This document shows, piece after piece, positions 61,086 through 64,000 of a DNA stretch of 64,000 nucleotides. Source of the stretch: Gaeumannomyces sp. JS-464 (taxonomy: Eukaryota > Ascomycota > Sordariomycetes > Magnaporthales > Magnaporthaceae). The position numbers and the translations under genes were made by a program. The notes under the pieces are model-generated. The model saw only the letters and a program-made list of their open reading frames with translations, was not told the DNA's origin and ran no database searches. The DNA lies in the NCBI GenBank assembly GCA_002197995.1, contig NGZR01000005.1, positions 3,596,001-3,660,000 on the forward strand. Direction: 5' to 3'. Numbering within the stretch: position 1 is the first letter of the stretch; each line of letters begins with the position of its first letter.

Positions 61086-61568
61086 TGTTGCTGCCCTTGC
61101 GGCTGTGATCGTTCGAGTCTGTGTCTTTCTTTTTCGCTGCGCGTCGTTGTCGTCGCTCGATTCTGGGGTCGCGAGGCTCACAGATGCCAGGGTTTCTGCA
61201 TAGACAAGGCTTGGGCGGAATAAATTACTCTGCAGGCAATCTAGCCGCGGCAGAAAAGCGATGACGGGCCCTGCCGAATAGAGTAGGCCTTGTTGCCGGA
61301 TTGGTGTTGGCGTCGCGGCTTTTGCATATAATCCTTGCTGGCGCAGCCAGTAGTGGGGAATGACATAATCACGGGGACGGAACCGTCGTCGACTCCGTTT
61401 TGGAGGCAAGAATCCCTCGCGATTCGAGCTTCGAGATCTACACGCACTTCCAAAACATCGATCCAGCCCACCAGCTCACCGTCGCTGTCCTGCCCCTCAG
61501 TGCATGCAGACCTAGATAGGTAGACATCCAATGCCACCGCCCTCCCTCCAGTCTCGGTCGAATCCGCC
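61086..61568. promoter_or_regulatory. Shared divergent promoter of the PRCC-type and LMBR1-type genes
   Basis: 483 bp between two start codons pointing away from each other, so both promoters must lie here or overlap into the neighbouring transcripts. It includes GATAGGTAG at about 61,515-61,523. No TATA box is evident. Confidence 0.6.
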
Positions 61569-63951
61569 ATGACGACCGCCGCAGAAGCAACCGCGGCACC
61601 AGCCATGGCCGCCGCCGCCGTCGCAACCGCCTCGGCCGTCGGCTCCGAGATCTTCGCCCTCGTCGCCCTCGTCGTCATGTCCCTGACCGTCCTGCTCCTC
61701 CTGCGCTACTTCCTGCCGCTGCGCACGACCCCGGCCTACCTCCTGGTGCCCGTCTTCTTCGCCCTCTGGCTGCCCGCCGCCATCGTCCTGCTCGTCCCCA
61801 TCGACCTGGCCTCGTCCGCCGCCACCGACGACGAGGCCTCGCGGGGTGTCTGGCTGCCGGGCCGAGTGCTGCTCGTCTCATGGCGCATATCCTACTGGCT
61901 TACCTTTGTTCTGACATGGTATGCGTCGCCTTCCCCGGCAGCTATCCTTTATATCCATCACTGCTGCCATAGGTCGACAGTCCCGCTGACTCGAGGCCTG
62001 TATCGCTGCTCCCCACAGGTTCATCCTGCCCATTCTTGGCGAGTACTCGGATGCTGGCCACCGCGACCCCAAGGACAAGCTCATGTATTCGCTCCGCGAG
62101 AATGCGCAATACTACGCTATGGTCCTCGCCGCGAGCATCCTGGGTCTCGTCTACCTTATTTTCTCGTACGGCATCGATCTCACGGGCTTGAAGGGGCTTG
62201 TTATGGCCCTCGCCTACTGTTGGGGCCTAGTGCTCGCTATATACCTGATGGGCCACGGCCTTGTCTCGATCCCGCGCTCGCTGCTGCGCGGCGCGAGCGT
62301 CAGCAACCGTCTGCGTCGCCTCCAGGCCCGCGCACCTCGCCTGTACGAACGCATGGAGGAAGCAGAGGCCGAGCTGGCCGATCTGGAAGCCCAAGTCGCC
62401 GAGCTGGCACGCCGCGGCAAGGCCCCTAATGGCGGCACTGCCCGCGACTACCAGGACTGGATCGAGGAGCTGGTCGACATGACAACCATGCTCGAGGATG
62501 GGCCGCAGCTCCTGCCCGCTGTTGCAGCTACTGGTACCAGCAGGGCGCTGCCAACTGTTATTACGGAAAAGTACATGGCCGACCTCACGCGCCAGCTCGT
62601 CAGGGCCCGCCACGCCCGCAGCCGCTACGTCGGGGAATGGGCCTACTTGCTTCGCCAAGCGCGTGATGCACAGGCGGTGCTCGACTCTGCCGGCTCCAAG
62701 CAGCTCGACTTCGGCCGCGCGGGGCCCGGCGCCGGCTTCTGGGACCGTCTCACGGTGCTCAACCCCTACACCCGACATCTCTACCACTATCATGTCCTCC
62801 CCTGGGCCCGAGCCGTGCTCGGAGCCGTCCTTGCCGCGGCGTCAGCCTGCATCGTCTGGTCCGAGATGATCAAGGTTGCGCTCCCGTCGCTGTCGGTGGT
62901 GCGCCTGAGCGTGGTGCACCACTGGACCGCTGACGGCGTCGGCCAGGTCGGGTTCGCAGGCCAAGTGATCGCGGCCCTCTGGATCCTGTACATGGCCGCC
63001 GCCGCCCTGATCACCATCACCGAGGTCAAGGTGTGGCGTGGCCGCGCCCTGGTCCGGCGCAACACCGCGCACGAGTCGGCCTTTTGGTATGCCTCGCAGG
63101 TCGCCCGCTTGAGCGTGCCGCTGTCGTACAACTTCATGACCTTCCTCTCGCCCGCCGTCTACACGCGCACCACCTTCTACGACTTCCTCGGAAAGCTGAT
63201 CAACCTGACCCCGCTGGGTGCATGGTTCGACTACCTGTTCCCCGTGTTCATCATCGTGCCCGTCTGCGCCACGCTGTTTGGGCTCTACGGCAAGGTCAGG
63301 CGCATGTTCGGGTTCGACGTCGATTTCGTCGGCGGTGATGGCTCAGACGACGAGGACGAGGACGTCCGGGGTTTGTCGGGCTATGGAACGGGGTCGTGGC
63401 GCGAGGGTCGGGATTTGATCGAGCGTGAGCTAGCCGGCACTTCGATACGCCAGAGACGACTGGGCCTTGACGCGGGCGCAGACGATGCTGGACGCGCGGG
63501 GAGGGCGGCGCCCGTCTTGTCGATACCAGGTGCCGCGGGCGCGAGGGGCCTTGGCGGTGGCGGCGGGGGTCGGTCTAGCCGCACACCGCTCGCGACCTCG
63601 CCAAGCGGTGGGCTCGCGTCTGCGTCGTCGCGTGGCGCGGGCGGCTCGTCGAGGCGGGGTGGTGGTGGCCGGGGCGGCCGGCCCGGGGCGACGGCACCCA
63701 GCGGCGAGGACGGGACGAGAACTTCTTCCAGGCGCTGGGCCACCGCATGAAGAACACGATCGACTCTATCGACACGCCCAAGTGGTGGCAGGAGATAGGG
63801 AGGGCATCAAGAAGCCAAAGTGGATGGGCGGTGACGGCGACAACAGCGCCAGCGGCATTGGCGGCAGCAGTAGCCGGGCAGGAGGCGGTGGCGGTGACGG
63901 GCCAGACCTAAGGCGTGGTTTGGAGGCGGTGACGGGCGCATCAGGCTGTGA
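61569..63951 (+). CDS. LMBR1-type (LMBD2-like) multi-pass membrane protein, C-terminal frame breaks
   Basis: Integral membrane protein of the LMBR1 family; the molecular role in fungi is not established. Exon 1 61569-61918 and exon 2 from 62019, joined over intron 61919-62018 (GTATGC..CAG), which rebuilds TFVLTW|FILPILGEYSD. Predicted helices: about residues 27-48, 55-78 and 104-123, two more after the splice (YAMVLAASILGLVYLIFSYG; LVMALAYCWGLVLAIYLMGH), then a cytosolic coiled coil (RMEEAEAELADLEAQVAELA), then four more, including WILYMAAAALITITE and WFDYLFPVFIIVPVCATLFG. The tail is acidic, then Gly/Ser/Arg-rich. Missing bases at 63712-63714 and 63798-63804 interrupt DENFFQALGHRMKNTIDSID, TPKWWQEIG and GIKKPKWMGGDG. 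A third apparent break near 63898-63903 would lead to KAWFGGGDGRIRL and TGA at 63949-63951. As deposited the frame stops at 63750. About 760 aa corrected. Confidence 0.87.
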
Positions 63952-64000
63952 ACCAACAGGGTTTCCCTTCTTTCTCGCTTCTCTCCTCCCCTTGTCCGTC
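63952..64000. other. Start of 3' untranslated region of the LMBR1-type gene
   Basis: T/C-rich 49 bp after the proposed stop, consistent with 3' untranslated sequence. The window ends here, so this boundary depends on the third frame correction being right. Confidence 0.4.

Overview
The window is nuclear DNA from a filamentous ascomycete, most likely a Sordariomycete. The evidence is short GT..AG introns (53-125 bp) with CTAAC/CTGAC branch points, GC-rich coding sequence, CT-rich leaders, and fungal forms of eukaryotic genes (INO80 Arp8, RNase P/MRP Pop3, a Rua1-type regulator, LMBR1 and PRCC homologues). An assignment to Magnaporthales is a guess. I see no bacterial operon, CRISPR array, prophage, intact transposon or biosynthetic cluster.

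Layout. 2.06-2.97 kb (-): GPI-anchored Thr-rich wall protein. 6.89-9.10 kb (+): PI-specific phospholipase C, convergent with ARP8 at 9.61-12.05 kb (-). 14.57-15.26 kb (+): small Pro/Ala-rich protein. 15.3-23.8 kb: gene-poor. 23.80-26.26 kb (+): Rua1-type transcription regulator. 26.3-34.2 kb: gene-poor. 34.16-36.99 kb (+): polyQ PHD-finger protein. 39.18-40.95 kb (-): unrecognised 549-aa protein. 41.72-42.60 kb (-): Pop3. 45.08-53.49 kb (+): giant ubiquitin hydrolase (USP9X/USP34 class). 57.25-59.11 kb (+): conserved fungal family protein. 59.73-61.09 kb (-): PRCC-type protein, divergent from an LMBR1-type membrane protein at 61.57-63.95 kb (+).

The genes do not form one pathway. This is a housekeeping and regulatory stretch: chromatin remodelling, RNA processing, ubiquitin removal, phosphoinositide signalling, transcription and cell wall. 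The two long gene-free spans both lie upstream of regulator genes.

The most striking property is about 23 one- or two-base frame breaks in seven otherwise well-conserved genes. Nearly all sit at or beside short G, C or A runs and are densest in 45-64 kb. I read them mainly as consensus errors rather than biology, so seven gene models are given as spans with the breaks listed. I found no convincing new biological system. The best leads are the frame-break pattern, the long regulator leaders, the dispersed TACCTAGGTA palindrome and the orphan 549-aa gene.
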